51,385 nt of DNA from Chromera velia (taxonomy: Eukaryota > Sar > Chromeraceae): assembly GCA_018398765.1 (NCBI GenBank), contig JAHBMJ010005927.1:1-51385 (forward strand), written 5' to 3'. Shown here in pieces: positions 24,101 through 37,482 of this stretch. The notes under the pieces are model-generated. The model searched no databases. It was not told the DNA's origin and saw only the letters and a list, made by a program, of their open reading frames with translations. The translations under genes were made by a program, and so were the position numbers. Position 1 is the first letter of the stretch. Every line of letters begins with the position of its first letter.

Positions 24101-27100
24101 CGATACCTGCTTGCGTCTGATGTTTCTGCTTCCTCTGATCTGCCTGTTTACTTTTCCATTGAAAACACGTGAGCATTCTCTCTATGTGCCTCTCTGCATT
24201 TTCGTTGCGCCTGTTGTGTGTGTCCTTCCTGCAGAGGAGTCGGAAACCTCCCCCCGCTCCTTCGCTGACCCACTCGTCGATCTCCTCCGCGCACTCCTCC
24301 CAGACGATTCTCACAGGAGCCGCAGCCGCAGGAGCAGCCGTAGTGGGAGGAGGAGCGTCAAAACCGAAAATCCCCATTGACCACCTCTCGACTCTCAAGG
24401 CCCCTACCGCAGCTGCGGGAGTAGGAGGAGCGGGAGGCACATCAACACCCTCAATGGGTCCCCCCGGCAGTTCCCACCTTCCCGCCTCAAAACCCTCTCA
24501 GCAGCAGCACGGCCGAGTGGGGGCCTCTCAGCAGGATGCCGGTGTTCCCGGCCTCACCGGAAAGCCCCACCCCCAATACCAACAGCAACATGGGGGGCAT
24601 GCACACCACGTGCAGAGTGCCTCTCTTGAGGGGCCACAGGGCCCTCCTCGTAGCTTTCCTGCGCGTTTGGGTGGTCAGCAGGATTCAGCCAGCAAAGTTG
24701 GCGGCGGCATGGGGGGAGGAGAGAAACACCGGATTCCTCCTCTGTCTCCTGCAGCTGTGAGCGAACGTGGCCGCACCTCCACAACTGCATATCCGCCAGG
24801 CGTGCACTCACAGCAACCCCAAAACTTTCCGGGCCGGAATCGGTCGTCGGCAGGCACTTCCCCTGCCCCTGGCTCACACGCCTTCCCATCATCACAGCCT
24901 TCCCTTTCAGGCGCAGCCTCCATTGCGTCTGATGACTTCAGTGCGTCAGTTCCGGCAACAGTGGGTGCAGAGACGGATCCCTCACCTGCCCTGACTTTTG
25001 GAGATCCTTCTCTCCTTCCTTCCCCCATTGCTCTTGAGTTGGCTGAAGCTGAGCGCAGGAAGCAGGCTCAGGCGAAGCACAAGGGGGTCAAGAAGAAGAT
25101 CAAGGCTGCAGGAAGAATGTCCTTGTTGGAGTTTCAACAGGCAGACCTTGCAGACTTGGACCAACTTCGCTCTCACGGTTGCAGTCCCGTGTCCCACCCC
25201 GCGGAATTTTTGTCTGAAGAGGTGGGAGGCAGCTTAACATCCACTCCAGCACAGACACCCAAGAACCCCAAAAAGGCCGATGCAGCCACTGGTCTTCCTG
25301 TCTCTGTGCAAAAGCACTACATGCATCACCAGGAAGGGTCAGGGGCTCATTCCCACCCCCATCCGCACAATTCCCTTCCCCCATCCCATGCCGCTCCTCA
25401 GGCGAACATTGGCACTCCACCTGTCTCCTCCTGCGGCCCCGGTCCCGCCACACTGTCTTCTGCAACTCATAGCAGGCAGCCGTCTGCGTCTACTGCAAGA
25501 GCCGGGGGGTCGAGTGAGATTGGAAGGGGGGGGAGAGAAACTGCAGGTGGTCAACCCATCGCTTCCCCTGCTCTGTCTCTTCAGAGAGCCTCGCTCCCCC
25601 CCACGCCCCCCAGAGGAGAAGCACACGACCTCCAGGCGGGGGGGCCCTCTCACGGTGTCCCTGAGGGCCCCGGCATGCACTCACGCGGTGGTGCACGCAC
25701 GCGGGCCCCTCCTTCCTCCCTCAGTGGCGGGCCCTCATCATCTCATTCCCAGCCCATGCCGACTTTCGAGGCACAACAGCAGCAGCATCATGGCGGGTAC
25801 CCTTCGTCTTCCTTCCCACCAGGCGTTGGGCCAAGGCAGCAGAGAGGAGAGAGAGAGAGCAACCCTCAGGCACAGCCGGGTAGGAGTACCCGATCCCCGC
25901 CCCTGTTGCAAGGAGCTCCAAACGCTGATGATGCCCCCCCCCAGCAGCAGCAGCAGCAGAGGCCCCCCCCAGCTTCACATGGACGCACGCAGAGTGCAGG
26001 GGATAACATCCAACAGCAGACGCCGCCTTCGTCTTTTTCCGCCCCCTTCGCTGCCTTGACTCGCCACTCGCTTCAGCAGCAGCGCCAGCAGCAACGTGCT
26101 GCAGCCTCCATGGTTGCCCCCGCATCTTCGTCTCCCTCCTCTTCTTCGAGCACAGCCGAGACGCAGCAGCAGAGGCAGCACCAAAAGCAGCAGCAACCCA
26201 TGCAGCCGCAGGCCAACCCGTCCGCCTCCACTGTCGGAGGGGGGCAGGTCAACGCTTCGTCCGCTGCTAGTTCTTCGGGGGGCAGTCTGAGGGACATGCG
26301 GAGCCCCGGCATCCTTCCAACACCGCAACAGCAGCAGCAGCAGCCCTCTGCAGCGGCAGGGCAACAACCTGTACCGGGCTCAGGAGGACACACGCTGCCT
26401 CATTCAGGGAGGCAGCAGCAGCAGCGTGTAGGCCCCCTTGGGCATGTGCCCCCACAGGCTTTGCATGGGGCCGCGTCATCTGCCGCTGCTCCGTCAGGTG
26501 CCGCTGCGTCTGCCGTTGGCCCTTCCACTTTGCAGACGACTGCACACGGGATCGCGCTGCAGTGGCAGCAGGCGCAGCAGCAGCAGCATGAGCAGCAAGC
26601 TGCGTCGTCTCAATCTGCATCATCATCATCAGTTGTGCAGTCGAACGGAACTGCAGGGGCAGAAGCGGGGGCCTATCTCTCTCACGGGGGGCAAGCCCAG
26701 ACCAGTCAGCAGCAGGCACTCTTGCAGGGGTCTCAGGAGAAGGGCTCCCAGCAGCAGCAGGCACTCTTGCAGGGGTCTCAGGAGAAGGGCTCCCAGCAGC
26801 AGCAGCAGCAGCCTGCTGTGTCGCGGTTTGTCACTCCACCGCCCACTGACGGTCGGAGTGGAGTTGGTCTGCATCCTTCTCAACTTTCAGGAGGAGGTAC
26901 GGTGACCGTCTTTCAGACCCCTCTGGCAGCTGCTGCATCAGGACGGGGTTCCTCACAGCCGCAAGCAGGGGCAGGGGCTGGTTTGGGTTTGGGAGGAGAC
27001 GTGCAGGATCCTACCCTGACACTGCAGCAGCAGCAGCAGCAGGGTGGCGCGTATCCTCACGCACCCGGACAAGGTTTCCATCAGCCATCTGCCGGTAGTG

Positions 27101-30100
27101 GCAGAGAAAGAGAAAGGGGATCAGGCAGCGGCAGCAGTCACGCAATTCCCCCCCCGCGAGGAGGAGGTGGCCCCTCGCTGCAACAGAGTCTCCAGGAGGC
27201 TTGGGGGCGTGCTTGTGAGGGTTCTGCGTCCTCTTGGGCCCCTGCGGCAGCGGACAGGGGGGCTCCAGGTCCGAATGGTGGGAGTGGAGGCGCGTTTGGG
27301 GTCAGACCGCAGATGCAGATGGGAGGAGAGATGGGGGCACAGGGTGTCAGAGGGCACCTTCAGCAGAACCAGCAGGAGACTGAGGGCTCGTCAGGCTTCT
27401 CTCATCCCCCAGGCCACTTGCAGGGGATCCAGCAGCAGAAGAAGCACGGAGGGAATGGGAATGGGTTTGTGCCTCAACACCCCAACGTATCGTCCCACAA
27501 TGCAGCACAAACTTCTGCTGCTGCAGGTGCAACAAATGAAACGCTCAACGGGGGTCGAGGCCCCCCCCGCGTGCATGCACATCAGGCAGCCGCACACCTT
27601 CACCAGCAGCAGATGCAGGGTGATGGGGGTGTCGCACACCGACGTGCTAACTCCCCGCCACAGCATCCCTTCTCTCAGCCTTTGTTGAGTGACGGGCCGT
27701 TGCTGGGAGGTGGAGGTGGGTCGTCAGAGTTTCCTTCTGCGGGTCGGGGGGCAGGTCCCAGGGCCTCTGGTGTGAGTGTGACGGGGGCAGCAAGCACAAG
27801 TGGGAGTGAGAGAGTTGGGAGGGAGAGAGAGAGAAGTAAGAGTCCCGCCAGACACACCAAAGCCAAAAGTCGGCAGTCTGGGTCGTCCCCTCACAGCAGC
27901 AGCAGCAACCAGACGACAGGATACGTCCCGCAGCGTCAGCAACAGCCGCAGCAGCTTGCAGGTCAATGGGACGCTGCCCAGGCAGGTGGTGGTCGGTTCC
28001 ATGGTCATGGTAAGGGTCCGGACTTTGAGGGGCAGAACCCGTTTGGACATCCACAGCAGCAGCAGCAGCACTTCTCTCAGCCCTTCCCTTCAGGATTGCA
28101 AGTGCAGGGGGAGCCAGGTGGTCTCACTTCGTCTGCTGCCCCAAATGCTCATCACCACCACCACTTGACTCAAAGTGTTGACAGGTCGCAGCATGCGCAC
28201 TCTTCCGGGTTTCGGGCTGCTGCGGCTGGTGGATTCGGTGGAGCCTCAGATGACATGGTTCGAGGACTTGCAGTTGGAGGAGGAGGTAGCAATCTGGCTC
28301 CTCTCTTTTCTGCCAACCCGCTCCATCTCGCAGGGCAGCCAGGGCAGCCTGCAGGGGGCGACCGCGCGCCTGCGTCCTCATCGGCCCACGATGCGTCTGA
28401 TCTGTCCGGAGGTGATCCGAGCAGTCGACGCCCCAATCCCCCCGCAAGTCAGAATGCAAGTCAGCAGCCACCAGTGGGACGTGCAGGAGGATTCGGTGCC
28501 CGTCCTCACCCACAGGCTGCATGGGGTGTGTCGCGCTCTCCCGCCCCCGATCGGTCCGGGGAAGACGAGGACGCGTCGATGGCGCCCCCCGCACAGCAGC
28601 AGCAGCAACAGCAGGCTGTCTCCTCCAGTAGAAGCTTGAGTTCCTCTGAAGCTTTTGCTGGCCCGTCTGTGCAAGCAGAAAGTGTCCCTGCGACAACTGG
28701 TCAGTCGAACCTTCAACCCCCCGTCGGTCCTCAGCAGAATAAGCAGACACTTCCGTCTCCGTCTTTGTCCTCCTCTCGCTCTGTGTCGTCCCCTGACACT
28801 GCCCTTCTTCAAGCTCCTCCCTCAAGAGCCTCTGTGTTGCCGCCGCATCACCAACAGGCTTCCTCGCAGCAGCAGCCAAGTGCTGCCACCGCAGCAGCAT
28901 CTTCTCAACACCCGCTCCATCCTATGCCTGCTATCCTGTCAGTCAATCGTGGAACAGGGCCTCTTCCGGCGCCATCTTCGTCAGACAGCCACACGACGAT
29001 GAGCACGGGGGGAGGGGGGGACGCTGGGTTGGTCAGAGTGAAGGGGGGTGCGAATAATGTGAGAGCTTCCTCCCAGCAGCAGACAGCTGCTGCTTCCGGA
29101 ACTGCCGCTCCTCCATGGGGGGGAGAGGGGAGGCAACAACCCGCTCCTCATCAGTCTCCTCACACTGTGGTTGACCCCTTCCCCCCGCGTCAACCGCAAC
29201 AGCCTCAGCAGATCCCCCAAACACAAAATCTCAGCAGGATCCCGCCGCGCGACACCGCACAGCCCCCGTTTGGACAGTCCTCGTCCTCTTCGTCGTCTGC
29301 GGGGGCAGCCGTAGACGCTTCTCGTGTTGCTGGGCTCAGTCGGAGACTGGGCAGTCAGCCCGTCCCTGCTCCTTCTGCTTCGACCGAGACTACAGCTTGT
29401 AGCTCGGCAGGGGGGGAGAAGGAACCCAGGGAGAAGGACGACCCCTTCATTGCTCTTGCGTCTCCGACACCCTCACCCGGCACTGCTGCTGCAAACGGAT
29501 CAGCAGCAGCAGGGGCAAATCCCCCCCCGGAGGGACTTCTGCCCCCCGTCTCTGTGCAGCAGCAGCCTCTGCTTCTTCACCAAAGAAGAGCACCAGGCAC
29601 GCCAAACCCAAAGCCCCTCCAGGGAGGACAGCAAGCGACCGCCGGACGCCCCGGTGGTCTTACGGGACAGCAGCAGCATCAGCCTCAGCCTGTCAGTGCA
29701 CCTTCACCTTCCCATCCCAATCCCTCATCTTCTTCTGCTTCATCTTCTGTACCACCCACTGCCGGATCCATCCTGCTGGAGGGTACTGAGTTCCAAAACT
29801 CTTTCGAGAGAATTTCAGAAATTTTCTCATCGGCCAAAGGAAATCCAACAACCGACACAGGAGGATCCCAACGACAGCAGCACCAGCAGCAGCCTGGGTT
29901 CCCCCCATTCTCTTCGAATACTGGACAGTCCGCAAGCAGTGAGGGGGCAGTTGCAGCAGATCACATTGTGTCTTCTGTGAATGAAGTTGAGGAGGTGGGG
30001 GAGATCTTCAAGGACGATGCCCCTCTTCCCTCAGGCTCCCACTTGGAAGTCTGGCAGAGACAACAACCCCCCATTCAGCAGCCCCAGAGTGGTGGTGCAC

Positions 30101-31744
30101 AGCAGCAGCAGCAGCAGCAGAGGGGTGAGGGAGAGGGGCCGTCCGGCTCTCCGGCTCCGTCTGACGACATGCAGAGTGGCCCCCGAGGGCAGCCACAGCA
30201 GAGCCAAAACAACCAGCCTGAGGTTCCCTCCACCCCTCCTTCCTCCTCGGGTGCTCCCCAGCAGCAGCAAGGAGGGGCAAATCAGGTCGGGGGCATCAGA
30301 CACGTGAACACAGGGGGAATGCGACACGTGAACGCCCCCAACCACAGTCGGAGAGTGTCCCCTCCCGTTGGACCTTCCTGGAATCGCCCCGGGGCGGACA
30401 GGAACATGAATATTGGCCTCTCACATTTGGCAGGCACTCCTGTACCTGGTGGTGCCCCCCATGCACCGGGATCCTCCTCCTCTCGTCCCCCGGTTGTGCC
30501 GGATGCCCAGCAGGCGCTTCGAGGCCCTCCTCCGATGGCAGCTCCGCAGCAGATGGGGGCAGTGCCACGTCCGTGTCTCCCGGGTGGGCGTGCAGCACCC
30601 ATGCATCATGCAGGAGGAGCCTCAGGTGGGGGAGGGTTCTCCTCTTTCAATCCGAATGCCGCGGAGTTTCGTCCGTCGGCTGCGGCCGCCTCGATTCACA
30701 CACCTGCCCCCCTGTCGGATGCGGAAGTGCAGAGGCAGAAATGCAACAGTGCATTGAACGCCAAGCTGAGAACTGTGCTCAGAGATCCTGGGTGTGCGTT
30801 CGTGTCCTTGCACGGCGGCGGTGAGGGGAAGGCGGATGCAAAGCTTGCGGGGAAGAGAGGGAGAACGCTTGTGTGCGTTGAGGGTGTGAGCTCAGAGACG
30901 GAGCCTGCTCTCCTGATCGATGCGATCTGTCAGTCAATCAGTTCTTTCTTTCTTTCTTTCTTTCGTATTTATTTGTGTTTTTCTGTGTGTCCCATGCAGT
31001 GTGCTCTGTCTGTCGTTTTGGCGGGTTCACTTGCTACAGTTTTGTATCCCTCGGTGCCTCGAGTCTCGTCTTTTGCTGCCTCTCGGGGACATCTTTCTCT
31101 ACTTGTATGTTTTGCCTCTCTGCTGTTTGAGATCTTCCCGTCCCGGCCTCTCACATCTGAATCCATCGCGACAGCTCCGTGATTTCATTCCCTTGTCTTT
31201 GATTTTCTTTTCTTTTCTTTGGTTTGCTGCAGGCTTCCTGTGTGACCAAGGTCAAGTAGACGGGTATGAGGGATCTGTGAAGGTGGAGGCGGATGTGGAC
31301 AGGCCTGGAGAGATCAGACTGTTCATCCCCTTCTTTACTCCAGAGTCAGTCCGTGTGAGCTGTTGGGGGGGGGGGGAANNNNNNNGGGGGGGGGGGGTAA
31401 TTCCTCGGGTTTGTGGGGGTATTACTTTGCTTCCTGCTTTGGAAAGTCTGCTCTGTGAAGGAGTATCGCATCACTTTCTGTTGTCTCAAATTTGCCGGTT
31501 GATTCCGGTAGGCGTTCTCCCGCAGTGTCTCGCCTCTCTTCTCGGCGAGTCGTATCTTCGCAATGTCTTAACATCTTTCTTCCTGCCTTGTCTCCTCCTG
31601 TGCAGCACCGCTGAGCAATTCGCTGAATTCATTTCCTCCGGTGGCGAGGGAAGCAAGGATGCGTCCGAGCTGCTCAAGATCCGTCCTCCGGTTTCGGCCT
31701 ATGCTGGAGTGATCACTTCTTCTTCTTCCGGGGGGAAGAAATGA
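18266..31744 (+). CDS. Giant TPR protein with glutamine-rich centre and RRM-like C-terminus
   Basis: Ten exons: 18266-19422, 19740-19961, 20277-20451, 20651-20772, 21118-21282, 21524-21809, 22103-23965, 24235-30928, 31233-31344 and 31606-31744. All phases close, giving about 3,644 residues. Residues 1-385 include poly-Ser and poly-Ala. About 385-530 form a conserved-looking domain of unknown type. TPR-like helices span about 530-700 (RWKKSGNRSFQENKLQDAVS, then LLANRAYAYLRM, then AFYRLGWALKDTSEYDRAID), as in co-chaperone TPR proteins. About 710-1330 is Lys/Glu-rich and likely a charged helix. Exon 8 alone encodes about 2,230 residues rich in Gln, Ser, Pro and Gly, with one ordered island near 1620 (RMSLLEFQQADLADLDQL). 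The last 120 residues resemble an RRM (RTLVCVEGV, then RLFIPFF, then TAEQFAEFI). A role as an RNA-linked scaffold or condensate protein is inference. The start is the first in-frame ATG. Confidence 0.87.
21062..21104 (+). repeat. (TG)n tract directly upstream of a splice acceptor
   Basis: A run of about 20 TG dinucleotides ends roughly a dozen bases before the exon 5 acceptor (GTGCCTGCAG|GTACGG, acceptor G at 21117). It occupies the place of the usual pyrimidine tract of this intron. Confidence 0.9.
26716..26805 (+). repeat. 45-bp in-frame tandem duplication in exon 8
   Basis: Two identical 45-bp units start at 26716 and 26761. Each encodes 15 residues (ALLQGSQEKGSQQQQ). They sit inside the glutamine-rich segment and keep the frame. 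Confidence 0.93.
31345..31605 (+). other. Intron containing an assembly gap
   Basis: Last intron of the giant gene. It holds seven N at 31379-31385, flanked by runs of 12 G on each side (31365-31376 and 31386-31397). The donor CCAGA|GTCAGT and acceptor CTGTGCAG|CACC join in phase as Asp-Thr-Ala-Glu, so the gap does not affect the protein. The true gap length is unknown. Confidence 0.82.
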
Positions 31745-34700
31745 TCGTCGATCAACCGTGTCAACAACCAGACGCCGCCTTTCGTCCCCCTTGGCTGTTT
31801 GTGAATCTTCCTTGGTGTGTGTCAAACGCACCGTGAGGGACGGGCCAGGATGTCCATTTCTCTCTCTCCCTCCTTCTCTCTTGACGGATTGAATTTGGCC
31901 TGAGCGGATCGGAACGTTCAGGCAGATATTGAAAGGTCTTTCTGTCCTTTCTCCTGATTGGATCGTTCGTATGAGAATTAAGGGAAAAGGGACAGAGAGA
32001 AGAGACGGGGTCTGGTTGGAGCTCTGGGCACTCGAGGTGTCGCACTGGAAAGGGAAAGGAGAAGTGGGGTGGGTGCGCTGAAGAATATGGTGGCGGCACC
32101 GGTGGGAAAGCCTTCCGTTGGTTTGTTAGTTGGTTGGGAATGGAGACGGGCGATGTGGTCTTGTGCTGTCCGGTGTGATGTGATGTTTCTTTTATTTTCT
32201 TTTTTTCCCTTCTTTGTTTCTTTCCTTGCTGGTCGATTGATGTCGATGGTGCCCAACTACTTGACGTCTCTTCTCCTTGGCTTCTTGGGGGTCATGGGGC
32301 GAGATAAGGGAAGGGAAGGGGAGGGAAGGATGCCTTGTCTCCTTTCATCCTCCTCTCCCTTGGTTGACTTCTCTTTTCTGATGGATTGATTGAATGTTCG
32401 ATAGGTCCTTTCCTTCCTTCTACCCCTTCAACCCCGCATCTTACAAGTGGAGTCTTCCTCCTTGGTCTCCTCGTATCTCTCTCTCGCTCGCTTTTTCGCA
32501 AACCTCCTTCCTTCACATAGGATGTGAAAAGAAAGAAAAGGTCCGAATGGATGGGAGGGGGGGAAGAAAACCTTTTTTTGTCTTGGAAGGAAACGTACGA
32601 AAGGACAAACAAGTATTGTGTGACTTACACACGGGAGGTGATTTTGGATTCAGGGTGCTCGTGCTTGTCTGTCTGTCTTCCGCTTTCTCTCTCCCTCTCT
32701 CTCTCTCGTGTCTAATTTTGAAACGAACGATCGGTTCTGTTTTTCTGTCTGTCTCTCAGTGCCCAACCCTGTGTCCGTCCAAGATCTGCACGCCCATTCC
32801 CCTCCTTCAGTTCTTCCTCCCTCACCTCCTCGTTACGATCCTTTGTATAGATCTAGTGGGGCCCTCCCGTCAGCAAATGGTCGACCGATCAGATCAGGGA
32901 TGGGCCTGCTTTCTTTCTTTCTGTTCATCTCACCGGTTCCTTCGCTTTTTCACTTTCTTTCTTTCTTTCTTGGATGCTGCCTACGTATTAATATGTTGTT
33001 GTGAACCGAAAACAGTCAGTCCGATGTCTCTCGTCCCCGCTCCTCCGAAGGAAACTGAAGGGAAAGGAAAGGTGTCGACAGAGCGTCGACTGATGAACAC
33101 AACAGTGATGTATTTTCCATCCATCTTCTTTTTCGACAAAGAAAGAAAGAGAGAAACCGTCGGTGAGTGCTGTGACGAGGGTAGCGAACCATCCAGTAAA
33201 ACGAGGGGGGGAGGCTCTTCTCCTCTACTGTTGAATGTATTCACTTTCTTTTGTTTTTGGTGTGAAGAGGGAGGGAGGGAAGATCCTTGCCGTCGATTTT
33301 CTCCCAGCCGGTTGGGGTGGTGGAAAAACAAACAACAAATCGACAGGCACTCTGGGGAATGTTTTTCTCTCTAGTCAATCAATCATCCTACCGCCTGCCT
33401 CCCTTCCTTTCTGTTTGAATTTTCTGCTCTGTCTCGGCTCCTACCGCCAGTTCGTCCTGCATCTCTCCCTCCATCTTGCTTGCCATCGGTTGACTGTTCT
33501 GATGCTGCGATAATCGATGACCTCTCTTTCTCACTTTGTACTTCTTTCTTCCTGCATGTGTGAAGTGGGGGGATGGGGAAGAAAGGCGGGAGGGGTGGGG
33601 GATCTTGTGTGAAACTCGCGGTGCTTTTATTCTTTCTTGCGTGAACTCTGTAATTGTTTGTCCTCTCCTTCCCCTTACTCCTTTGTATGAGACGGCACTT
33701 ACTCCGTTTAATCTTTGTTTCATCCCGTCTCGGTGACCTTTTTCTACCTTCTCCCTCACTCCTTCACTCACTCCCGCACTCTGATAGCGTCTTGGTCCCT
33801 CTACTTCACTTCCTCATCTTCTTGGGGGTCTGATCCTCACCTTCTCCCTACGTCATCACACACACATACACACATACACGGATCTGTCCTTCGTCCCGAT
33901 CTGCTTGCAGACAGGCAGGCAGGCAGAATCTTGGACCCCTACCGAACCCAACAGGTCACGCACAGATAGACAAGACAGACAAATGCAGGCAGACCGTGTG
34001 TCAGTCTGTTACTCTGTCTCTTTCCTTGCCTTCCCAAGAAACAAAAGGAAGGAAGGAAGGAAGGAAGGGGGCAAATTTGTCGACCTGTACCGTTCATTGA
34101 GTGTTGAAAGGAAGGAATGGAAGGAGAGAGTAGAGGTGTGATCCGTCAAATCCGTTTCCGGGGGGGGCGCGTTTGCCCCCTCCAGAAACTCAGAATAGAA
34201 ATTGGGAGGAAAGACTGGCACACAGCAAGGGGATGGGAGAGAAAAAACGAAAGATGGATGGGGCCTTTCTGCTGGTGGGGAAGCAAAAGGAACAGAAGAG
34301 GGCATCTCATGGGGCGCTGCCTGCGGGGGCGGTTAGCGTCTCTACTGATTTGCCTTTCTTACTTTTTCTATGCGTCGAATCTCTTTGCCTTCCTTCCGGT
34401 CTCCTGAAAGAAAAAGAAAAAGGGACAGACAGAAAAGAAGGAAGAAGAAAAGAGGTCCGATCTACCGTGCAGCCTAAGTGCCAAGCTAGCTGTCTTAGCT
34501 AGCCCTTCTCCCTCCCGTTTTTTGCTCCACGGCTCCCTCAATACACAAAAGAGATCGAATACAAGAGGGATGGATGTGTTGTTTGGTTTGAAAGGTAAAG
34601 AGAGACAGTGGGCATCCGTCTCCTTCGCAGTCGATCGGGAGTACCGCAGACAGGCAAGCAGGCAATCTGGTGATCCTCCATCAGTCAGAGGATTGGTGGT

Positions 34701-35340
34701 GGAAGGGGAAAGGTAGGGGTATGTGCTTCCGATCGACGTGGAGGAGTAAACAAAAGAGGATGGTCGACTTGAAAGATTCAAATCACACACCCATGCTTCC
34801 TTTCTTCTTTCCTGCCTCTCTTCAGCCTTATTATCCCCCTCAACTCTTGTGCATGTAATCGTCTTCTCTCCTCTTCTCGGCTGCTCTGATGCAGCCGCGT
34901 GCCGATAGGTCATCATCCATCCATCCATCTCTCTTCCTTCCCGTCCGTTTTCTCTGCTCTAACAGAAATGAGTGAGGAGGAACACAGCTGCATGCATGCG
35001 TGTCAAGGATGGAGGGAGTCGGGGGTGCATGGGAGAGGGCTCGACTTGTAAATCTGCCGGTGCGAAAGACAGACTGACAACATGAATGACATGGATGGAT
35101 GGGTGGATGTGTGCATGTGTAGTGGTCATATCCGTGCATGATCTCACGCACGCGATGCTTGCTTGTGGAACCTCAAGTATGGGGGATCTGTCAGCGTTGC
35201 CTGTCTGCTGACTGAAAGGAACGGGGGGAGGGGTGGGGAGTGTTCAATTGTGCAGGCAGGCAATGAATCGCGTGCAACAGCCATCAATCAATCAAGTGGT
35301 CAGGCGCTTGTAAACCACTTTAGCAATGAATGCATGTTAT
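31745..35340. other. Long non-coding stretch after the giant gene
   Basis: No supported gene over about 3.6 kb. The sequence is mixed, with many TTTC, TCTC, GGAA and GAGG tracts. One 326-codon frame at 32394-33374 is open, but it is mostly Phe, Leu, Ser and Cys from pyrimidine tracts and has no recognisable domain. The first few hundred bases are probably the 3' untranslated region of the giant gene. Confidence 0.5.
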
Positions 35341-36003
35341 CATAGTGATTGGACAACAAAACCCGACAGCAAATAAATGTTGTTTTCTCTCTATAGCTGA
35401 CTGTGACGTCACTGACGTATTACGGTCACTTTCTTTGCGTGTATAATATTATGAACCTAGGAATAAACCTAGGAACAAACTTTTAAAGTGATTGAAACGA
35501 AGACCATAAAAATCGATCGAATATAGTATATAAATCGTATACGATTCGAATTTTTAATTATAGAGCTACATATTGTTAAGGAAGCGCCTGAGGCTTCATT
35601 CTCTTGAAAAGACCTAGCAATTTTACGGAATTTAAACACTAGTTTAAACATATAACTAAATGTATAATTTACACAAATTTATACAGAAATGGAAAGGAAG
35701 GTAAAACATAGTAAAACATAAACCTAAAAAAAATGGAACAAAGAGGTTAAATCAGCAGTAATTTTTATATCGAAAGTAATTGAAAGTCTAGTTGAAAGTT
35801 AATTTTATACTATTTTTAGAACCCTAGTCAGAGCCGAGCGCCATATCTTCTAACTTAAAACCGTGACCTAGAGTATAATGAATTAGAATCTAATAATAAC
35901 GGTGCAAAGCTCTGCAGTATGACTGTAAAACCTACAATATAAGTCTCTCTCTCAGAGTCTCTCGCTCTTTCACACACACATACACACACACATGTATATA
36001 CAT

Positions 36004-36068
<65 letters not shown>

Positions 36069-36098
36069 TACACACACACACACACCTAGACATACACA

Positions 36099-36139
<41 letters not shown>

Positions 36140-36290
36140 GTATGAGGTCGCATGAGAGAGAGAGCTAGTAGCGAGAGCAGTAACTAGGACAGAAGGAAGA
36201 GATGAAAGACGTATAGGCCAGACGCTAGGAACAAACTTTAAGTCAATGCCCCCCCCCCACACACACCTAGACACACACACACACACACAT

Positions 36291-36323
<33 letters not shown>

Positions 36324-36408
36324 CAGACGTACACACACATACACACATAGACACACAGACACAGACACAGACACAGACACAGATACACACACACACACAC
36401 ACATACAC

Positions 36409-36500
<92 letters not shown>

Positions 36501-36640
36501 CTAAATGCCAACTTCGATCGATTGCCATAAATCATGATACTCAATATACAGTGTAACTCAAATTTAAGTTGCGTTTTGACTCTGCTTGAAAGATGAGATA
36601 AAAGCCAAAATTGCTTTTCCCTGCCTAGCGTGTAGGGACT
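35341..36640. repeat. AT-rich block and large CA/GA microsatellites
   Basis: An AT-rich block at about 35340-35940 is followed by an interrupted (CA)n array at about 35972-36137. A compound CA, GA and CAGA array follows at about 36258-36500, including a (GACA)n run near 36410-36450 and (GA)n near 36478-36500. No gene is seen. The right end abuts the stop codon of the HAD gene. Confidence 0.85.
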
Positions 36641-37447
36641 TCAATCGAAAGCCCCTTCCCGGTCGAGCCGTTCCAGTTCCCTCGCGACCCCCTCCTCATC
36701 GTTCGACCACTCTAGAACTCTGTCAGCCGCAGCCTTCGTGACCTCCCGCGCATTCTTCATGGCAACTCCGTCTCCAGCAACCTGCAAGTTGAGAGAGAAG
36801 AGGACGGGAAGCAAAGAGCTGCTCAGCGGTGTCACAAAGGCTCCATACAATGCAACCCGCTGTGTCTGTTGGACTTGCTCTATCCATACACCCCAACGCG
36901 TGTCAAAGAAAAAAAAAACGCATCCCGAGTCCACTTTCGGTCACGAGCCATGAGAGGTCGAATAAATCAATAAACATCGAAGAAGAATTTGAACAAATGC
37001 CCCCTGACCATCTTTGTTCCCACCAAACACACCCCCTTTCTAGATCGATTCTTTCTCCCCCCCTTTAATTCCTCAAATTCATTTACCAGGCGGACCCCCC
37101 TACCTGAAGAAACTCGACGTCGTTGTCTCCGTCTCCAAAGGCCAAAACCTGATCGAGGGGCACCTTCAGCTGGGCGCAGAGACTCTCCACGCCCTGGCCT
37201 TTGCAGACCTGAGGGGCCAAATATTCAATGAAGAACGGAGACGGACTTCCGCGCACCTCGTGGTAACGAGAAGGATCGACCAAAGCACGGACCTGCAGTC
37301 TCAGAGACACGGGGAGGGGACATGTTAATCTCCACCTATCGCTCCAAATGTGCCTGTGCCTGCCTTTTCCGGTACTCTTCTCCTTCATTGCCGCCTGTCC
37401 ATAGGTATCCATACGCGTCGCCCTTTGTGTGCATCTTCCTCTAGGTT

Positions 37448-37482
<35 letters not shown>

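Noticed and set aside
32394-33374. A 326-codon open frame on the plus strand after the giant gene
   Set aside because: Composition is dominated by Phe, Leu, Ser and Cys from pyrimidine tracts, with no domain, no splice context and no codon bias like the real genes nearby.
35855-36544. Frames of Cys-Val or Thr-His repeats
   Set aside because: They are translations of CA/GT microsatellites.
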